Origin: Taxillus chinensis
Taxonomy: Eukaryota > Streptophyta > Magnoliopsida > Santalales > Loranthaceae
Direction: 5' to 3'
Assembly: GCA_023512835.1 (NCBI GenBank)
Contig: CM042090.1
Location: 25,087,783 to 25,151,782 of the forward strand
Length of the DNA stretch: 64,000 nt
Below are positions 1 to 13,600 of the stretch, one piece after another. Within the stretch, counting starts at the first letter, position 1. Every line of letters begins with the position of its first letter. The translations under genes and the position numbers were made by a program. The notes beneath the pieces were generated by a model, which had not been told where the DNA came from, searched no databases, and saw nothing but the letters and a program-made list of their open reading frames with translations.

Positions 1-872
1 CAATGGCTTATTGGAGTTTTATCCGAGGCACTACGTGAGTGCCAACCAAAGAGATTGGGCCAAGTTGTTGGACATAGCCCAATTCTCATATAACTTGCGA
101 AGAGCGAGTCCACGAACGAGAGCCCGTTCGAACTCGCAATCGGGCAAAGAAACCATTGACGCCCACTTCCATCACTCGGGGGTACACCGGAAAGAGCCCC
201 GCGGCGTTCAAGTTTGCAAAAGGATGGCATGAACAGACGGATCTGGCCAGGGCATACTTGCACAAGGCGGCGAAGAAGATGAAGAAGTGGGCGGATCAAC
301 AAAGGAGGCCCTTGGAATTTCAGGAAGGAGACATGGTGATGCTCAAACTCCTTCCGCGCCAAACCAAAGCACTCAGACAATTGCATAAGGGTTTGGTGCG
401 CCGATATGAGGGGCCTTTCAAAGTACTTAAGAGAGTTGGGAAGGTCTCATACAAACTGGACCTCCCGACTAGCTTACAAAGGCATCCGGTGTTCCACGTT
501 AGTTTGCTCAAGCCTTACCACGAAGACTTGGAAGATACGAGCGGACAACGGGCGGTGCGGACACCAATAGCATCAACGAGCAAGACCTATGATAAAGAGA
601 TAGAGAAAATCCACTCTCGTAGAGTCGTGCCAAGAAGGGGCGTAGATCCAAGCCGGGTGGAGTACTACGTCCAATGGAAGAACAGGCCGGTTGAAGAGGC
701 AAGCTGGGAGAAGGAAGAGGATCTGGGGCAATTCTCCAAAGAGATTGAAGAGTACCGGGAAGAAACCGAACGCTACATCCGACGGTTCGACAAGTTCGAG
801 GAAGCCGAAGACGCAACGAGGACGCTGCGAAATCGGGTGGGGGAGAATGTCACGGACCGAGGCTTATCCTAG
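1..872 (+). pseudogene. Ty3/gypsy chromovirus pol, 3' end: integrase C-terminus plus chromodomain (degenerate)
   Basis: The 5' part (about 11-130) reads as the end of an integrase core (HYVSANQRDWAKLL, then AQFSYNL). The frame then shifts at least twice between about 105 and 180. From about 183 a long open stretch continues with GYTGKSPAAFKFAKGW, the integrase GPY-like segment (RRYEGPFKVLKRVGKVSYKL, about residues 84-103) and HPVFHVSLLKPYH. It ends with a chromodomain at about 590-760 (YYVQWKNRP, ASWEKEEDL). Known family role: integrase inserts the cDNA, and the chromodomain guides it to marked chromatin. The stop falls 25 bases inside the 3' LTR, an arrangement seen in several plant chromoviruses. 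The frameshifts make this copy dead. The rest of the element lies left of the window. Confidence 0.9.
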
Positions 873-1232
873 CATACTTAGGCCATTTTGGGATATTTCC
901 CCTTTGTAAAGTGTTGTACTTAGCTTATAGCGTGAGTTGTAGAGATTTTAGATTTCGATCATATATGATGTCTCCTGGCGACATAGCCAGAAAAGTGTTA
1001 ACATCTATATGTAGGGGAGTGATGTTGTAAAGCTTTCAAGCATTCAATACAATCGTTTGTTGCCTTCGTTTAAATCGATCTTCCGCTAAGCGCTTCCCTA
1101 CACAATTGCTTTACAACGGATCGATGGGTTCCGATCCAAATGCGACGAGTTAGGCTGACCTAGCGTTCCTTCGTACGGGTGGGAACTAGGTGCCGCACGG
1201 GTTAAGCTGCTATAAAGGCTGACCCCGTGACA
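848..1232 (+). mobile_element. 3' LTR of the Ty3/gypsy chromovirus
   Basis: A 385-base segment opens with TGTCACGG and closes with CCCCGTGACA, so it has the TG...CA ends and short inverted terminal repeat expected of an LTR. It directly follows the chromodomain reading frame. Its last 40 or so bases (GTGCCGCACGGGT...CTGACCCCGTGACA) closely match the end of the solo LTR at 2133-2519, so the two belong to related families. The matching 5' LTR and target duplication are outside the window. Confidence 0.8.
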
Positions 1233-2128
1233 CACGTGTATGCCACACGAGAGTCGACTGATGATGGGTAACCTCGTCATTTCATACAACAATATATATA
1301 TTCACAAAAATATAATATTAATCAAAACTTTACACTTTTATAAACAGTAAGTCTTAGCTAACCACCAGCTCAAAAAAAAAACTTTCATTATAAGAGATGC
1401 ATATTAGATTTTTTTTTTTCCCCTCCCTATGTATTTTATTAGGTTTGGTCGAACAAAATCTCATAATTAATTATCTGCTGTCATCCCCAAGACACAATTG
1501 CCCTTTCTCCGTAATAACAAATATGTCACGGCCCAAAAACAAAATTCGCAAACAAATATGTCTACTATTTTATTGGTTTAGATGATAAGATCTATCCAAA
1601 TCCCTGATAAGCACCTAGAGATTATCACGGGTACTATTGTTTTGTATAATAATAATAATAATAATAATAATAAACACCATATTTTTTTCTTCTAATTTCT
1701 TGTTGGGTTCAGTTAGGTATTAGTGTCCTGTCTCTCCCATTGTCAATTTGTCACCCCCAATGATTAAAATTTTCATCAGATTTGTATTGTTGGTGAAAAA
1801 ATAAAAATAAATTTTTAAACGTTTCAGTTGTACTTATAAAACATAAGAAAAGGAAGTTCGAAATTGACAGTTTGTGATGGAAATTCAGAATCGTACTGTG
1901 AAAATCCACCGCTGTTAGATATTGTTGCTTGTTTGGAAGCTGTATCTCAGTTTTACTGAAACAATGAAGGCTTCGTATTTGTTGATTTCAGTTGTCGCTT
2001 GGGTTGCGTGTGCATACGGGAATAAAAATTAGCATGTTGTCTTTCTTTTTGTGATGTTTTCATAATTGGTTTTTGTTTTAAGTATTCTGGTTGGTTTGGA
2101 TTGTTGTATTCAATGTGCACACCACAGC
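1233..2128. other. Intergenic, no gene seen
   Basis: AT-rich sequence between two LTRs. It holds an (AAT)n microsatellite at about 1649-1673. No reading frame with recognisable protein content was found. Confidence 0.6.
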
Positions 2129-2523
2129 ATAGTGTCACGCCCCGAACAGCGAGGTGCTGGCGGGCGTCTCCCAAGTGGCGCAGGTGCGCGCTACTTGCGG
2201 AGGGGCAGAGCGGAAAGCGTAGCTGGTGCAGACGGGATAGGCTCCACGGCAGTTTCGTGCGGGAGATCGATGGAGCCCCTTCGGAGTTCAGACGTACCGA
2301 CCCAGTTAAATGCGGGGAGTACGCCGCTAGTCTCGGACTTGACGTTGAAGAGGGGACTTGGCCATCCCTACACAAACTGGTCGGGAACTGGAGCCGTTCT
2401 CCTGATGAGCCCAAGGCAGGGCGAAACCAGTCTACGTGTGCCCCGATCGGTATGGCTTACTCGGCGCATCCACCAGGGTGACCAAGTGCCGCACGGGTGA
2501 AAACCCTGACCCCGTGACAATAG
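2129..2523. mobile_element. Solo LTR with 4-bp target duplication
   Basis: A GC-rich block at 2133-2519 (387 bases) starts TGTCACGCCCCG and ends CCCCGTGACA. It is flanked by ATAG at 2129-2132 and ATAG at 2520-2523, read as the target-site duplication. There is no internal domain, so it is best explained as a solo LTR left by recombination between two LTRs. The short reading frames inside it on both strands are incidental. Confidence 0.75.
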
Positions 2524-3725
2524 TCTGATGTACTATGTCCGATTGTTATATTGGATGGGCAAGCTGCCGTCAAATTTGCTTTGCAACGTAGAAAAACACA
2601 CCGGCAGTCACACAAATCAGGCACGACGCACGAGGGCATGGCCTGCGCTGAAGAAGACAATGTATGAAATGAGCTTTGTCCAAGTAGCGTTTCTGCTGGT
2701 GTCATGGACAAGGGGAATGGCAGAGAAAGAGGAACAAGATGATACCGGCATTGTCCTCTTGTGGGTTCAGGTATTGTAGGTAAGAGAAAGACGACATTTT
2801 AGGTACTGGCTCTTTATACTTGTGAGTTCACTAGTATTATAGTTAAATTTGGGGTGGGGATTGGTTTAAAAGATGTCTTTTTTCAGAACCCATTGCATAT
2901 GAGAAACAGCAGAAAACAAGCATAAAAAACTTTTGAGCACATGTGCCTTGGATAACACAAACAAATAAGGCCACTAAGCATAACTTTTGAGCACATGTTC
3001 AAGTGATGTTCAAGTGACTTTTGAGCATAACTTTTGTGTACAAATTTAAAATATCACAAACGCCAAGGGATGTTCAAGTGACTAAAAAAAAGGCAAACTT
3101 ATAAATCGGGGAAACATGCGAACTGGCAAAATAGATGATGCAAAAATGGGAGTGGAACGATGACGGTGGTGGCAGGGCAGCAGCAGGGAGATGAAGATTG
3201 CGGCAGCAGCGCTTATAATTGAGCTATGTGATGTGGCCAACGGGCGTATAAGCAAAGCCATTGCCATAGCCATAGCCATTTCATCACATTTTAAACTCCT
3301 GCACTGGGCGCTTCTACTTGGTGCATGCTCCCCACGCTGTCACCTAAAAATCATAATTGAGAAAGCGTCAAAATTGAAGTGCAAGGGTGAGTGGAAACAC
3401 CATTTCGCATACTGAAAGGGTCCTCTGAAATCCAGGAAATGAATGGCTTTGGTAACACAATTTCAATTCATAGGAAAAAGCATTCAGAGGTAAAAATATA
3501 TACGTAATGATAATGCAATGTGAAAGAAAACTATTTCACAGTAAAAACTGTTTTACCGTTGACAGCACCGTTTGCCAATATTTAGGGCAGGTAAATGAAG
3601 AAACTTTAGTTCTCCGGGGGAAGAACCAACACACAAGCATTGTGAGTTTCAAGACCAAAGAAGTTATTTCCTATTGTACTGTTTTCCCTTGTAATAGATA
3701 AATAAAAATACAGATACTTGCCGCA
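2524..3725. other. Intergenic, 3' flank of the SAM-domain gene
   Basis: No gene is recognised. There is a short GCCATA-type repeat around 3258-3282. The part nearest 3725 is probably the 3' UTR of the minus-strand SAM-domain gene. Confidence 0.5.
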
Positions 3726-5645
3726 TCAAGGTTCCAATTTCAAGGACACTACTCGTGACTGTCTGTTGCGCTTGGCCACCTCAACGAAGGCTACTGATAA
3801 GCATGAAGGAGCCCACCATGGCCGACGGACTTTTTGGTCCCCTCTAAGGCAAGCCACTGAAATTACATTAGCATCAGTAAATATAATCTGAAATATCAAT
3901 TGTAGACTCTTAAATATCAACAGATTAAAATTGATGGAGTTTTCCTCCTGTGCATTAACTTGGATTTGAGAAAAGTTTCAGACCCAACAAAATTCCCATC
4001 CCTAAAATGAAATAAATAACATGGTATGTAATATACTTCATGGACAGGCATGCAATATTTTCATCTTGAAACAAAAGCATCGGAACACAATGTGTAGAAT
4101 GGAAGAAGTGCGCCAGCGGGCAGTCATCAGCTATCAGGACAGGGGCATACAGAGATAACAAAAATTCACTTCACGCGTTTTGGAGGATCAAGATTATTCT
4201 AAAATATAAATGCTGCTGCAGCTGAGGAAATTAACATCTGTTCAAACTTGAAACTACAAACATCAAATCAAACCTTTCCCTACAGATATAACATCAGGGA
4301 GACTTGTTCTCAATGTCAAGAAATTGAAATAAATATTTCGACACTGAGAGAAGGAGTAACATAACCAGGGTAAAAATGGAAACCTCCTCACTAATGTGCT
4401 TAAGTGCACAATATGAACCTGCATCACAGCATTGGGGTCTAGATTCTAGACTTGCTTAAAGATAATGGGTAGATTTTCTAGGCCTGTATGTTTCACATAT
4501 AATGGAGGGAAACATTTTGCCATTTATCATGAAGAAACAGCTGTCAGTAATTTCAGAGAATTTAAGGAACACGTTCTTGACAAACAATAAGTCAATAACT
4601 AAAGACAATCACAGAGGGAGGCAATCATTCTGAGGACCATCAAGATAACTAAAGAACAAAGGAAACAAGGAGAATCTCGCTAAGTGATGGTATACAAAAT
4701 AGGGAGGCAAAATTGTTCCAAGAGTATGTTTGTGTGTGGCGGAGAGAAGAAAGATAAAGAAAAAGGATAACCTTTAATTCGCCTAAGCTCCTTGCACAGA
4801 GTAATAAAGTCACCCCAATTCATATGGCATCGCCTTATAAACCGAAGAAGCTGTTCCGTTGTGAGCATAGACATGCCATCTAAGTAGTCTCCATTAACAC
4901 CAAGTTCTCTGAAAACTTGGCGATAAGTACCAAGATTTATCTCTTCCAACCACAAACTAACATCCTGGCAAAAAAAAAAAAAAACACAAAATGGGAACAC
5001 ACCGGAAACAATTCATTGTTAATCATGAAGTTAGATGGTATGCGCGGCAATGCGGCATAGGAGGGCACCAGAAACGTCATCAAATGCAAAATCACTAATA
5101 AACAAAAAAGGGACCCCACACACACATGCTCACACAAATTCATCATCATCATAGACACTCGCACACACATATGACTATAAAGATGCCACGAAACAGTGGC
5201 ATATATACAAGCCAGCACATGTAGCGGCGCAGCAAAGAGGCTAGACAACTACCCACATTCAGGAAGAATTATGAAAGAGGTGTTGGGTTCAATGCATAAC
5301 AAAAAAATGGGTAAGCATATTTAAGAGTGATTGGGCGATAAGCAAAAAAAAAAAAAAATCAGGTTAGGTCGACATGGCTCCATTCATAACCCAACTGACA
5401 ATTGATTAACATATAATCAAAGTATGCTCTTCTAGCATACCCATAGGAAATAAACCAATTTCTAAGACCAAATTAACCCAAAAAAAAATCGGAGACAGAT
5501 AATAACAGCACAAACAGGATCGAGTTAGTTGTACGATGAAGAAGAAAGGTAATATATGCAATTATGCATACAAACATGAGCATAGTTGTACCTGGACAGT
5601 CCAGATGAAGAAATCAATGGGCTCCGGCGGCCGTTCTTTACTCAT
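3726..5645 (-). CDS. Small SAM (sterile alpha motif) domain protein, 3 exons
   Basis: Three minus-strand exons join without a break: 5592-5645 (18 codons, starting MSKERPPEP), 4772-4964 and 3726-3856, giving 125 residues. All introns are GT-AG, and the junction phases fit (phase 0 after exon 1, a split Val codon between exons 2 and 3). Residues about 17-82 form a SAM domain (VSLWLEEINLGTYRQVF, then TTEQLLRFIRRCHMNWGDF), a five-helix module that binds other proteins, lipids or RNA. The tail (VRRPWWAPSCLSV, ending SRVVSLKLEP) is basic and Trp-rich. The layout and length match a conserved family of short plant SAM-only proteins of unknown function. No signal peptide or membrane segment is seen. 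The region upstream of the ATG (5646-5790) is rich in GA repeats and is the likely 5' UTR and promoter. Confidence 0.9.
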
Positions 5646-6829
5646 CTCCCCAATCACTGACTATCAAATTTGCCCACAACAATTCTTGAGAGGGAACGAA
5701 CAGGGGGGGAGAGAGGCAGGCAGAGAGCGTGGGCGTCGGTGTGCAGAGAGAGGCACGAGAGACAGAGAAATGAAAGAAATATCGATAAAATAATCGACCC
5801 CATTAATGCTCGATTTATTAATCAATTCCAAATTTATTTTGACAATCTGTGCCTCAATTTGTTTGGTTCGATTGTTTGAATAAGCATTCGAATAAAATGT
5901 GTTATTAAGTACGATTTGGTTTTATTTGAATCTTTAAATTAAAGTTTAAATTCTTAATTTTAATAAAAATTATTTAAAATTTATATTTTCTTAAAATCGA
6001 ATTTTACAAAAATTAATAAAAAAAATATAATATGATGGGAGGGATAAAAAAAATAAAAAATAATTGAATTTAAATTTAAAAATATAAAATAACTAAAATG
6101 TATTTATAAAAATATGTATGTCAAATATTTTTGAAAAAAGTAACACGTTTTGAAATACCTGAAACAAGCAGGCTCATATAGCTATTTTAAATATATATTT
6201 TAATTATTCTGGGTTATAAATTTAAAATTATTTTTTTAAGACTTGGTTAATTTATTTATTTTCTTTCTTCAATTCACGATTTTTTTATTTTTTTACAATT
6301 TTTCATAAGAATCAATTTTTAAAAAATACATTCCTTTTAAAAAAATCCTCCTATAAAGAAATTTTAATTTTAAAATTCCAAATTCTAACTCTAGGCAACG
6401 CATTTTTACCAGGGAAGATGTCCTTGGACCTTTGTCACCTCCTCTCTTTCATTCGATTTTCTTACTACGACCTATATGTTATATTAAAAAAACTAAAAAA
6501 AAAAAGTTTAAAACAGTGTATTACGTTGGATTATTGTTGACGATGGAAAAAACTATAAATTATACTTATTCATGCATTACAAAATTATTCTAATCTAACA
6601 ATTAAAGTTATTTTACATTTAATATTCCACGAAGTATATCTCATAATATATGAAACTCATAGCCCCTCGCCAATTAAAACCAAACGGTCTCTAAGATAAA
6701 GGCTTAGTGATACGTTATCGCATTCTAATTTTTTTGTTTATTCGCCTTTATATATTTATTTCCGCCTGTACACATATATAATTACAATTTTAATAAAAAT
6801 AAATAATATTTTTTAAAATTTAACTCAAT

Positions 6830-7260
6830 ATTTTTTTTATTAAACTATTATATTTTTCTTATTTTCTTGTTTTTTTATTTTTTCCTCTCTGCATTTAGTT
6901 TTAAATTTAAAATAATACATAAATATTTAAAAATAATATTTTAATTGATTAATAATTAAAATAGAAAGACTACATAGTGTACTTTAAAAAGGTATACATT
7001 TTGATTAATTACAAAGTTTTTGTATTTTTATAACTACATTTAGATTTTTTATATGCCAAAATAGTTTTACATGGACACGTATCTTAGAGCACTGGCATCG
7101 GTCTCACTAAAGACCGATGCCATTTAAACTTTCGATGATTTTCGTTAAAATTTAACTACATTGAATTCATCAAAAGCTAAAAATTTAGCTTTCATCTACA
7201 GTAAATGTAATACTTTCGCCAAATTTGGCGAGAAACTGTAGCATCATCAACGGGTTTCGA
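6830..7260. repeat. Degraded Tourist-like MITE sequence
   Basis: The stretch 6890-7000 (ATAAATATTTAAAAA..., then AAAATAGAAAGACTA) resembles the right half of the MITE at 57042-57439. At 7086-7100 the sequence TTAGAGCACTGGCATCGG looks like a Tourist end (TTA then GAGCAC). A second matching end could not be found, so the limits are approximate. Confidence 0.35.
7094..7121. repeat. Short perfect-stem hairpin
   Basis: GGCATCGGTCT and its reverse complement AGACCGATGCC are separated by six bases. The stem sits at a Tourist-like terminus and is probably part of that element. Confidence 0.6.
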
Positions 7261-9959
7261 GTCTTCGACTTCGCGTCGTTGCAGAAACAACGCCCGCCTG
7301 TATAAGTCAACTCATTATAAATATCAAATGTCAAACAATATGAAGTCAAATACAAAAACATCAACCTATCACTAAGACTTGTTGGCTCAAGTCATATGAC
7401 ATATGTCAAAGGCCCAAAGTCATATGTGAGTAAGTTAACCCATCATTATAGCAAGTCGACTCATCTCAATGACATAAGTTGATTGAGTGCCTTGATTGGC
7501 AAGTAAGTCGGTCCACAAATATAACAAGTAAACCCACAAATGATTACAGTAGAAGACTACAATAACCATTTCCTGAGCAAGTTGACCAACATGACAAAAT
7601 AGGTCAACTTGACCAAGTTTAAAATGGAAGGTCATAGTATTGTGAATAAGCATGCAAATGGACTGACCGCAAGGGCAAATCAACTTAAAAAAAAAAACTT
7701 ATTTGTGATTAGCTAATCAAACCCCAACTTGGATCACCACAAATTTATCTATATTCTAGTTTACCCCCTTATTTTATAATCACAACGTAAAAAACAAGCT
7801 ACTAACATCTTCTATTGAAACCATCCTCTCAAAGCTAAATTCCATTGTGTTTGGTCCATGTAATTTGGTCCAAGTGTAAAGGACACTTATTATTGAGGTG
7901 TTTAAAAACCAAATAAGATTGTTTCTTAGCCCATCAAAAGCAATGGTTTAAGATTCTTGCTTAGCCTACAAAAAGTAACGTGTAATGACTGAGTTGAAGT
8001 ATGTGAATTCAACATCACTACTAGAACTCAAGCTCAAAGATTAACACGAAGAAGTGGATATAAGCAAAACACATCATCTTGTTGAACCACTATAAATTGT
8101 GTATTTATTAATAACCATTCAAAATTACTAAAATACCTTTAAACTCTTCAAATTCTAAATTCTAAATTAGACTTGAGTATAGCCAAAATAAACGCATTGA
8201 CGACCATCATCAATATGATATTCTCAAAGATGATTTAAGGTCATTTCAAAAAAACTATTCTACATACAAATCTTTCTACATCATTATTATAGTGTCAAGC
8301 CTGCATGTAAGGGTTATTCATGCTTAATAAAAAAAAATCATGTAAAAAAAATGTCTTCATATCACTACAAATTGTGATAACTTTTCACATTTTAAACCCA
8401 AAAAAAACTTATTTGATAAGCTTACAATATTATAATGCTTACTACTTTAAGGCATTATCTTAGTTTTTTTATTCAGATAAACAATATGAGTTATTAAAAG
8501 AATAGACGTAACCTTATTATAAAGTGAATCAATGTTAGAAAGTGTATTCCATTTTATATATATTGTGTAAAAAAAATTAGGCATGTGAAGGTGCATCATT
8601 TATTTATTTAATTGTTTTTTTAAAATAACGTAAAAATATATTTACTCGTTAATTATATACCCTAGTAAACAATGATAGTTAATTTTGAAAGAATTAACAT
8701 AACATTATCATAAAGTGAATCAATGATTTTTACTTTTTTTGTTATAAAATGTATTGCTGTTTAAAGTCACATCATTCATTTGTTTAATTGATTTTTTAAA
8801 GAAATAATTAAACATGATAATGATTCGATAGTTTTATATTATAATACACACCAATAGTTTTTATAAAAATAATCGGCGCAACATTTTTAAAATGTGAATA
8901 AATGTTATATCACATAGCCATTCATGTAAATCAACCCATTATACAAAGGTTCAATTAACAAACATATTCACAAAGTCATTTGACAAATCACAATTTAATT
9001 ATTTGTTAGTTAAGTTAAGCGTTCAAATTTATACGTTTCGCCTTAAGAGCACTAGTAAAATATTCCCTATAGAAGTCTGTTTCAAAAAAAAGTTAAAAGT
9101 TATAAAATCATTTTCACAACAAATGCTTTATATTTAACTTTCTTCATGAGATTTGTATGATATTTCCTAATGTATTGTGAAGTACTATTTATACCATATA
9201 ATTATTAAATTATATACAAAAAATACCTCTCACCTCTCTCATTCATGTTTCCTGTAATATTCATTTTTATTTCATATTAAATTATAAATAACTTATTATT
9301 AAATTTTAAAAATAGCATAAAATATTGTTTTAATAGCATAGGTAGTAATTTATGGAATCTATTGTTGTGTATATTTGTATAAAAAAATAAAAAGTAATTT
9401 AAATATATAACATTAGGAAAGATGATTGAAAAGTTAGTCTTAATACTCTGTTGAGGGTTTTAAGCAATATATGTTGAAAAATATATGGATAAATATTAAC
9501 GAAATTAAGGAGGAAAGTTGTATGTGTATAGGTGAGTTATATATGTATAACATTATAAGTGTATATTTATTATTTTTCAATACATTATACCTTTGTATAT
9601 ATTTCTATGTGTGATATATACGTATCTATTGATATATGAAAAAGAAAAAAAAGTAAAATATTACTTATCATGAATATTTCAACTTTAATATTATCTTTAG
9701 AATAAAAAAACATTCACGGTATAACATAATATAAAATATGATTGAGAATGATTACTATAAAAAAACATTTTAAACGAAAAGCAAAATTACATTAGGTGAG
9801 TTTTTTTTTTTTTTTTTTTTTGGTTAAGATTATTAACTAAAACATATTTTTAAAAAATTTTAAAATTAAACGGTAATTAGATGACGATGAAAAAAATGTA
9901 TTCTTTTGCCAATAAAAAAAATTACAAACATTTTAAAAAGCAAAAAAAGAAGAAGCCAA

Positions 9960-10176
9960 ATAATGAATGGGTGGGGATAAGGTAGGTTTTGATAGTCTGA
10001 TCCCCTGCGAACCACTAAAACGAGGCCAACTCATCGGCCCCCCACCCCCGTCACACACACAGAGAGACTCGATCCATCATCATTCCAACTCTGCTGTCCA
10101 CACGCCACTGACTCTGGCAAACCAGGCGACCAAATCCGCAATCCACAATCCCCAAAACCCAACACAAATCGCCGTC
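9960..10176 (+). promoter_or_regulatory. PSAG promoter-proximal region and 5' UTR with an I-box
   Basis: GATAAGG at 9976-9982 matches the I-box, a motif common in light-regulated nuclear genes for chloroplast proteins. It lies about 200 bases before the PSAG start. No clear TATA box is seen, which is usual for photosystem genes. The stretch from about 10040 is CT/CA-rich and looks like the leader. The I-box assignment is inference from motif and position. Confidence 0.45.
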
Positions 10177-10665
10177 ATGGCCACTTCCTCCGCCGCCACC
10201 CTGTTCTCCGCTCCCTCCTTCTCCACCCAAAACCACCACCACCGCACTAATTTCCTCTCATTTCGAGGCCTCAGGCCCCACACCAACCAAACCGCCACCG
10301 CCTCCACGGCGGTGGCCAGAAGAACCGCCATGAACCGCGGCGGAGGAGGCGGCGTGAGGGCGCAGCTGAGTCCGCCTCTAGTGATAAGCCTGAGCACGGG
10401 GCTGTCTCTTTTCCTCGGGAGATTCGTGTTCTTCAACTTTCAGAGAGAGAACGCGGCGAAGCAGGGGTTGCCGGAGCAGAACGGGTTGACTCACTTCGAA
10501 GCGGGCGATTCGCGCGCCAAAGAGTACGTCAGCCTCCTCAAGTCGAACGATCCGGTGGGGTTCAACATCGTCGACGTCCTCGCGTGGGGATCCATCGGAC
10601 ACGTCGTCGCATATTACATCCTGGCCACCTCGTCCAACGGCTACGACCCCAAGTTCTTCGGCTGA
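10177..10665 (+). CDS. PSAG: Photosystem I reaction centre subunit V (PsaG), chloroplast precursor
   Basis: A single exon encodes 162 residues. The start [10 protein letters not shown] at 10177 was chosen because it opens a typical chloroplast transit peptide rich in Ser, Thr and Ala, and basic; the frame stays open further upstream, but into leader sequence. The mature part begins near [16 protein letters not shown]. Two membrane helices are visible: [16 protein letters not shown] (residues about 70-85) and a C-terminal one around [19 protein letters not shown]. The loop carries [10 protein letters not shown], and the chain ends GYDPKFFG, as PsaG proteins do. PsaG sits in the thylakoid membrane at the edge of photosystem I, where it stabilises the core and helps bind the antenna. 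PSAG-type genes commonly lack introns, as here. Nothing in the frame looks damaged. Confidence 0.96.
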   Translation: MATSSAATLFSAPSFSTQNHHHRTNFLSFRGLRPHTNQTATASTAVARRTAMNRGGGGGVRAQLSPPLVISLSTGLSLFLGRFVFFNFQRENAAKQGLPEQNGLTHFEAGDSRAKEYVSLLKSNDPVGFNIVDVLAWGSIGHVVAYYILATSSNGYDPKFFG

Positions 10666-13600
10666 TCCGCCTCCTTCGCCGCCGGATACGATATGTCGTC
10701 CGGCCTTAACTTGATTTGGGAAATTGAAGGAAGGGCCCTTGTGTCTTTGTATTATATATTTGATGCTCTATCACAAATGTGTTAACATATGTTTATGTAT
10801 GCATGTTGGATTCCTTGAGTTCTCCTTTTGGTGCTTGAATTGAATCGAGTAGCTATTTCGTGTTTTGTTTTTGTAAACTAGTGCAGAAAATGGGCATAAG
10901 GAATCATTTGACTTAAAATTAGTATTTCTACTAAACATCTTATGAATAAGTAGTTTTTTAAAAAATTATGATTGAAAAAGCTAAATTACTGGAAATAATA
11001 AAAAGTTCAAATTAATTTATTTAACATATATTCTGATAATTTTTAATCAAAACTTAGGATCTTGTGTTTTTTTTTTGCATATATATATATATATATATCA
11101 CTTTGATAGTATTGATAAATAAAAAAAGAATTAAAGTTCATGTCTCAAATATTTAAAATTGTAAAGAAAAACATTTAATTGTTATTTAAGTTCAAATGAA
11201 CGCATGTGGTTTTAAAAAGAGAGCAGAAAAGGAGGGCAAGCGCCCTGAGTCTGGATCCTCAACGGTAAAAAATGGTATGGTTCATTTACGATTAAAAAAA
11301 ACATCAATATTTTTACACAAAAATAATGAGAACACAAAAAACCACTAACTTATCACATGCGCTCCCTCCCTCGATACTCCAGACGCACTCCCTCTCGCCA
11401 GGTATCACCAAATCCCATATCCCATGTTGTCTCTAGGTATTGACATGTAAAGTTTAAAATTACAAACCTCGCGCTTACTGACTTATGCTCGCAAATCTCA
11501 ACAGAAAAACATACAACGCGTAAACATAAATCAATGTCACCCAGAATCCTAAATTTCCCGATTAAATTAACAACCCAAGCTTCAATTGGACCGACATCGA
11601 ACATCCAGTACTAAATCTGCCTAAATTTCAACCAAAATTCCGATTCAAGACACCTAATACACAAGTTCAAATCTGATTGACACGATCAATGAAGGCGACA
11701 CAAACAACAATGAAACGAGACGCAATTCATAGGATATTCCTCATACGGACAACATTGAGAGCAGAACACACCAATTGAGGGCAAACCGTGAAGCGGTGTG
11801 ATCTGTGGCGTGGAGTGGACAGCAGCATGGACGTGCGATGTGGCATGGAGATGTGCGGCGTGCATTCAGCGGAGTGCCCTAGGTGATTACCTATTGCACC
11901 TCTCCCTTGGGCAGGCCCTATGACAACCTAGTTGGACTGAGCCAAGGTTGGATGAGGGAAGGGAGGGAAGAGGGAGAGGGCTTTGGAGGGTGCCAGGATG
12001 GGAGTGCGCTATGGGAGGGCTTTCAAGCTATTGTGATTTTATTCTTTAAACTTGTGTTTACGTTTAATAAAAATATAATTTTAAAAAAAAAAGAAATTCA
12101 TTATGAGTTCAGAATGGACTAGATATATTTTTACCTAAAATTGAAACTATTTTCACAAATTTTAGTTATCCATGTTTTAGCATATCCAATAATAAACTCA
12201 TTAATTATTTTATTATTTTAATAAAATATTATTTTTTTCTACCTACTTGGCACCACTGGTATCCATCTCCGGTAACCTCCACCCATGTCGCTAACAACAT
12301 CATGTCAGCCACATCCCATAACCCGCTGAACAACATTGCATCGACAAGGCCACAACCACCTGAGTTTGAAACAACCTCCACTTGTGAGCATGAACAACCT
12401 CGCACCAACAAGGACACAACCAACTGGTTTGAAACAACCTCCACTTATGAGTAGGGATGGATTCAAGAAGTTCCATTAGGGTGAATATAAATTATGTAAT
12501 TCATATTTAGAAATTATTATTTAAAAATGTGATTAGCATTAAGGGTAAAACTCTAAATCGGTAAACTGACTCGCTAAAACTATAATTTATCAAAATACTA
12601 AAACCGAATAAAATCGATTTAGTTTTGTTTGAAATCGAATACTATATCGATTTGGTTTGATTTGAGATATCAAAATCACAGTTTAAATTGAATCGAACTA
12701 AATAATATTAACATTTATTTATTTTATATTTTTATTTATGTTTTAAAAATATTTATTTAACATTGATTGTTGATACGTGATATGTGTGTTTATGAATTAT
12801 ATTACCCAACTTTAAAACTTTTAATTTATAAATTTCATATACATTAGTATTGATGTGCTTAGATACTATTTTTTTGTTTTTATATCATTTAAACTTTCAA
12901 TAACTCAAGAATTAATGAACCAAATTGACTCAAAAAAATTCAAATCGTTGGTTCAAACCAAACTGATCCAAATCGAATTAATTTAGTCTAATTAGGTTTG
13001 GTCCAAAAAATAAATTTGATTTGATTTGATTTTATCAAAATAAAAAACATCAATTTGATTTAAAAAATAACTCAAACTAACTCAAATTGAATCGACTTCA
13101 CTTTTAATTAGTACTAATTAAATCACAAGTAATAATATAAAAACATATAAAGATCACCGAATCAAATAATTTTTTAAAATTTATTTATCACTACTGCAAT
13201 TAGTAATATTACAAATATTATCAGATAATAAATTAGATTACTGATTAATTTTGATTTTAATTATATAATATTTATAGCTATAATTAAAATTTATATTTTT
13301 AATATATATATATATATTTATATAACACTGCCACCCAAGTTCGAAACAACCCTCTCATCTAATTTGAACCTCTCCTCTTGATGGCGGAGGGATCAAGGGT
13401 CAACGCTGATCTGGGTCGATGGTGAATGGGTCGTCATGTACATCAATGATAGACGTATAGAAGACGGTCGATGAGAGATGGGTTACGTCAGCAGTTAATT
13501 ATTTAATTTGAAAATAATATTTAACAAGTAATATATACAGGTTAAAATTGGCTAGCCATTTACATCATAACTAAATTTATTATTTATTTTAAAGAACCAG

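Larger units (their letters stand above)
5800..9959. other. Very AT-rich intergenic region
   Basis: About 4 kb of AT-rich sequence with homopolymer runs, including T19 or so near 9800. No convincing gene is seen. The degraded Tourist-like remnant and hairpin near 6.8-7.3 kb are listed separately. Confidence 0.6.

Noticed and set aside
1523..1535. TGTCACGGCCCAA, which resembles an LTR start
   Set aside because: No matching end, target duplication or further LTR similarity was found.
3082..3279. Frame starting with repeated Met-Ala
   Set aside because: It comes from a short GCCATA repeat and has no protein-like content.
9046..9470. TTAAGAGCACTAGTAAAAT as the left end of another Tourist MITE
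   Set aside because: No matching inverted right end could be found downstream.
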